DNA of 64,000 nucleotides from Littorina saxatilis (taxonomy: Eukaryota > Mollusca > Gastropoda > Littorinimorpha > Littorinidae), in assembly GCF_037325665.1 (NCBI RefSeq), contig NC_090245.1:49570846-49634845 (forward strand), read 5' to 3'. The translations under genes and the position numbers were made by a program. Position 1 is the stretch's first letter, and every line of letters starts with the position of its first letter. Of the stretch, positions 60,683 through 64,000 are shown one piece after another. The notes below the pieces were generated by a model. It was not told where the DNA came from. It made no database searches and saw nothing but the letters and a program-made list of their open reading frames with translations.

Positions 60683-61484
60683 TGTCTGTCTGTGCACGTG
60701 TGTCTGTCTGTGCGTGTGTGTGTGTAGAGCGATTCATACCAAACTACTGGACCGATCTTTATGAAATTTGACATGAGAGTTCCTGGGAATGATATCCCCG
60801 GACGTTTTTTTTTCTTTTTTTCGATAAATACCTTTGATGACGTCATATCCGGCTTTTTGTAAAAGTTGAGGCGGCACTGTCACACCCTCATTTTTCAATC
60901 AAATTGATTGAAATTTTGGCTAAGCAATCTTCGACGAAGGCCGGACTTCGGTATTGCATTTCAGCTTGGTGGCTTAAAAATTAATTAATGGCTTTGGTCA
61001 TTAAAAATCTGAAAAATGTTTAAAAAAAAATTTTTTTATAAAACGATCCAAATTTACGTTCATCTTATTCTTCATCATTTTCTGATTCCAAAAACATATA
61101 AATATGTTATATTTGGATTAAAAACAAGCTCTGAAAATTAAAAATATAAAAATTATGATCAAAATTAATTTTTCGAAATCAATTTAAAAACAATTTCATC
61201 TTATTTTTTGTCGGTTCCTGATTCCAAAAACATATAGATATGATATGTTTGGATTAAAAACACGCTCAGAAAGTTAAAACGAAGAGAGGTACAGAAAAGC
61301 GTGCTATCCTTCTCAGCGCAACTACTACCCCGCTCTTCTTGTCAATTTCACTGCCTTCACCATGAGCGGTGGACTGACGATGCTACGAGTATACGGTCTT
61401 GCTGAAAAATTGCATTGCGTTCAGTTTCATTCTGTGAGTTCGACAGCTTGACAAAATGTTGTATTTTCGCCTTACGCGACTTGT
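60571..61484 (-). mobile_element. 870-bp hairpin-ended repeat, copy 6
   Basis: Opens with the hairpin end TTTTTACATTTAGTCAAG and closes CGCCTTACGCGACTTGT. The (GT)n tract at 60640-60680 marks the hairpin-proximal microsatellite. It is the longest copy here, with an added A/T run in the middle. Confidence 0.9.
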
Positions 61485-61987
61485 TTCAGTTATACTCAAA
61501 TTAGATAATGATACAGACATGCAACAAAAAACTTAGTATATATATTTTTGTCTTTTAACAAAAATAATTGTAAGTGTTCAAATCCATGTCACAACCTTTG
61601 GTTTCCATGTGACGTAGTTGACATACTTTAAAACCTTTGTAATTTACTGAACGTCGACAAACAAATGTGCAAGTATTTCTAATTCTTTATCTGCAGGCCA
61701 AGGATATATAAGGAACCGGTTCTTATTAATAAAATCAATTTGTATGGTTAAAATTAAAAAAATGTCAACTTCGTAACATGGTTTCCACTGGTACACAGCT
61801 CTGGGGAAAAATCCTGATGCCGCCTGGCTAGTCCCACTGAAGTGTCAAAGTCAGTGGGCTTTGAAACCACTACATGTACTCCCAAAAGGGATCTCCAGAA
61901 CAGATTGCTGAAAGCTGGGCATGGGAAGAGTCGGCCGGATCGATACACATTCTCACGCGTAGATTCCACCTCCTGACGGTGTTGAGA

Positions 61988-61998
61988 ATGAGAGAGAT

Positions 61999-62061
<63 letters not shown>

Positions 62062-62175
62062 GACAGAGACAGAGAGACAGAGAGACAGAGACAGACAGAC
62101 AGACATACAGACAGAGAGAGAGAAGGGAGAGAGAGAGGAACAAGAGAAAGAGAGGAACAAGAGAGAGAGGGGGCG
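61988..62175. repeat. GA/GACA microsatellite
   Basis: GAGA and GACA runs, followed by a G homopolymer near 62184. Confidence 0.95.
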
Positions 62176-62324
62176 GAAGGATGGGGGGGGGGGGGGGGTG
62201 GTGTCTATAAATGCCAGAGGTCCTCTCCATTTCTTGATATCTTTAGTAAAAGTAAATCGCTCAACAATATTTAAATCTACAGTCGATAAACAGTAAATAA
62301 CTCCTCCATTTACTAATGCTCTCG

Positions 62325-62327
<3 letters not shown>

Positions 62328-62407
<80 letters not shown>
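62328..62407. repeat. (CA)n microsatellite
   Basis: Pure CA run of about 80 bp. Confidence 0.98.
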
Positions 62408-62409
<2 letters not shown>

Positions 62410-62832
62410 AAGAACAGATTTCTTTCATTTCCGGCTATAAGAATGTCCGTGACGCTTTTTTCGAATGCGCACGAGAAAAGTAGAAGAGTTGTAGACCATA
62501 TCTCGGGCACAGTTCACCCAAGTTCAAACCAAGTCCAAGGACCTGCTGGTCTGACTAATACCAACATTAATAATGAATGCTGACCATTCACCGGCAGTAA
62601 GGGGGTCGGATTTGACCATTGACCACAGCTACCCGCAACAAACGACCATGCAATTTAACGACGCTATTCGAATACCATGGACAGCAGGGCGATGCTTGCT
62701 TGACAATGCTTAGTTTTCTTATGTCTGTTAAAGCAACAGGTCTTCTGTGCCGATGTCCGCGTATCAAATGAAACTCGTTTTAATCAGAATGTTTCTGTGC
62801 TGACTCTGGTGGCACGAGGTGGGCGGGGCGTA

Positions 62833-63000
62833 GGGCTGAGGTGCACGATGCAAAAGTGGGTGCCACCCAATTGGATGGGAAGACACCGCAGTTTCTGATT
62901 GGTTGAAATCGCTACAAATGTCAATTTCAACCAATCAGATCTCGCGGCTGCGTACTACCCGTTTAGGTGGCACCCACTTTGGCTTCGTGCACCTCGGCCC
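62833..63000. mobile_element. Hairpin MITE, 168 bp
   Basis: Arms of about 78 bp are inverted around a short loop at 62910-62925: GGGCTGAGGTGCACGATGC outside and GATTGGTTGAAAT inside, with matching complements. The inner arms carry inverted CCAAT boxes. A target duplication is not clear. Confidence 0.75.
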
Positions 63001-63920
63001 AGCTTTCCTGTCTGGTAGTACAAACCCGCACAAGGAGACACGAGTAGAGCTTCCGACACCCTCAGCACGTGACCTTGCCTGGAAGCAAATGTCTTCAAAT
63101 ATCAAGGCCAGGACAATAGAGTCTTCAATATTCCTTTTCATACTTTTGGTTTAATTTCACCTTTTTTGGAGAAGGAAATCCAAAAAATGAAACGACCACC
63201 AAAACTCCCGTTGTTCACCCGGCGCGTGCGAGTAGCTTGACGTCGCCAGTTCTGTGGTTGGTCAGTGCAGGGTCGCTCAGTCAGGGTATAGTGTTGGAAT
63301 TCGACCCCATCGGCCTCTATGCATGCTGGTCTCATTAACGAAGGAGCATTGTCGTACCAAAGCAAAGAAAATACCCTTAGAGTGTAAGATTAATAAGAGA
63401 GTGGGGTGAGCGGACAAAGTGTGTACATAGCTTTAATTGCCTCTACACAACCAAGTTTGTATTAACCCGTAAGGTATCGATTGAACATTGGATTTTCCCT
63501 TTTTTGGTCATGTGACGTCAGAGGCAGACAAACACTCATATCTAGGCGGCTAGCCTAACTTTTGAAACAACCCTAGTACACTTTTCTCTGCGGCTTTTGC
63601 GCTGGTATTTTGACTTTTTTCATAAAACCCTTCATTCTCTGTATAATATATGGTTCCTAATTATAAATCGGCTCAAACTTCCGTTAAGGCCCACCTTCTT
63701 CGTGGTTATATTACAGACACTTTAAAATGGCTCTGGCAATAACACCGTTCACTGACGTTAGACAGGTATTAAGTTCTACACTATCAGTACGTATCACCCA
63801 AACAGCAAGTCGTCAATCCTTCCATTTGCAGAGTATCAGGTTCAGGAGAGAACAAACTTCGTGCCAAGTAAATCATCTCACAATTGACGTCATCAAAGAT
63901 CATGGCAACGCTAACTACTA

Positions 63921-64000
63921 CAGTGGAACCCTCCAATTTAAGAATCATAGTCCTCCCCTATTATTAAGATCGTGCTTTTACAGCTTTTCTGTTCATAACC
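63921..64000 (+). mobile_element. MITE family A, cut by window end
   Basis: TA followed by CAGTGGAACCCTCCAATTTA matches the family A terminus. The rest lies beyond the window. Confidence 0.6.

Overview
This is a repeat-rich animal nuclear window, most likely from a gastropod mollusc. That is inferred from a spliced metazoan RARS2 gene, the types of tRNA-derived SINE and (AAAG)-tailed retroposon, and the Penelope-like, DIRS-like and TTAA-flanked elements. The exact species cannot be read from the window. There are no bacterial operons, no CRISPR arrays and no phage.

The one clear host gene is the mitochondrial arginyl-tRNA synthetase gene RARS2. It lies on the minus strand from 29060 down to 4804. 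I placed 19 coding exons by splice sites, reading phase and family alignment, and they appear complete from start to stop. Its introns hold most of the left half of the window: a TTAA-flanked transposon sitting inside a MITE (7380-11836), a SINE (12492-12863), a CA-rich block holding a foldback mariner (13960-15670), a DIRS-type retroelement (about 16508-23610) and a 373-bp retroposon (24001-24373). A SINE sits just past the stop codon. Left of RARS2, positions 1-4150 hold a gag-like ORF1 region of another DIRS/LTR-type element that runs off the window.

Right of RARS2, 30354-46440 is a nested stack of elements. A Penelope-like retroelement is split into four pieces that are consecutive in the family's order. 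Three insertions separate them: a 6.4-kb TIR element with a 7-bp target duplication that carries a spliced THAP gene (31459-37897), a 5.7-kb TTAA-flanked element with AGG termini carrying a THAP remnant and a P2RX7-C-like gene remnant (38364-44077, Kolobok-like), and an 870-bp interspersed repeat (44115-44985). That 870-bp family has six copies here. It ends in a perfect hairpin, has a subterminal inverted repeat and an internal CA microsatellite, and may be a non-autonomous Helentron-type element.

From 46.5 kb to the end the window is mostly intergenic: microsatellites, a 50-bp minisatellite, more copies of the 870-bp repeat, MITEs and a chimeric SINE. Only weak exon candidates are seen (46889-47695, 51603-51700, around 52140). 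The most striking observations are an apparently full-length 5S rRNA sequence inside the DIRS-like element's ORF1, the ordered nest of insertions in the Penelope-like element, and the P2RX7-C-like cargo in a Kolobok-like transposon.
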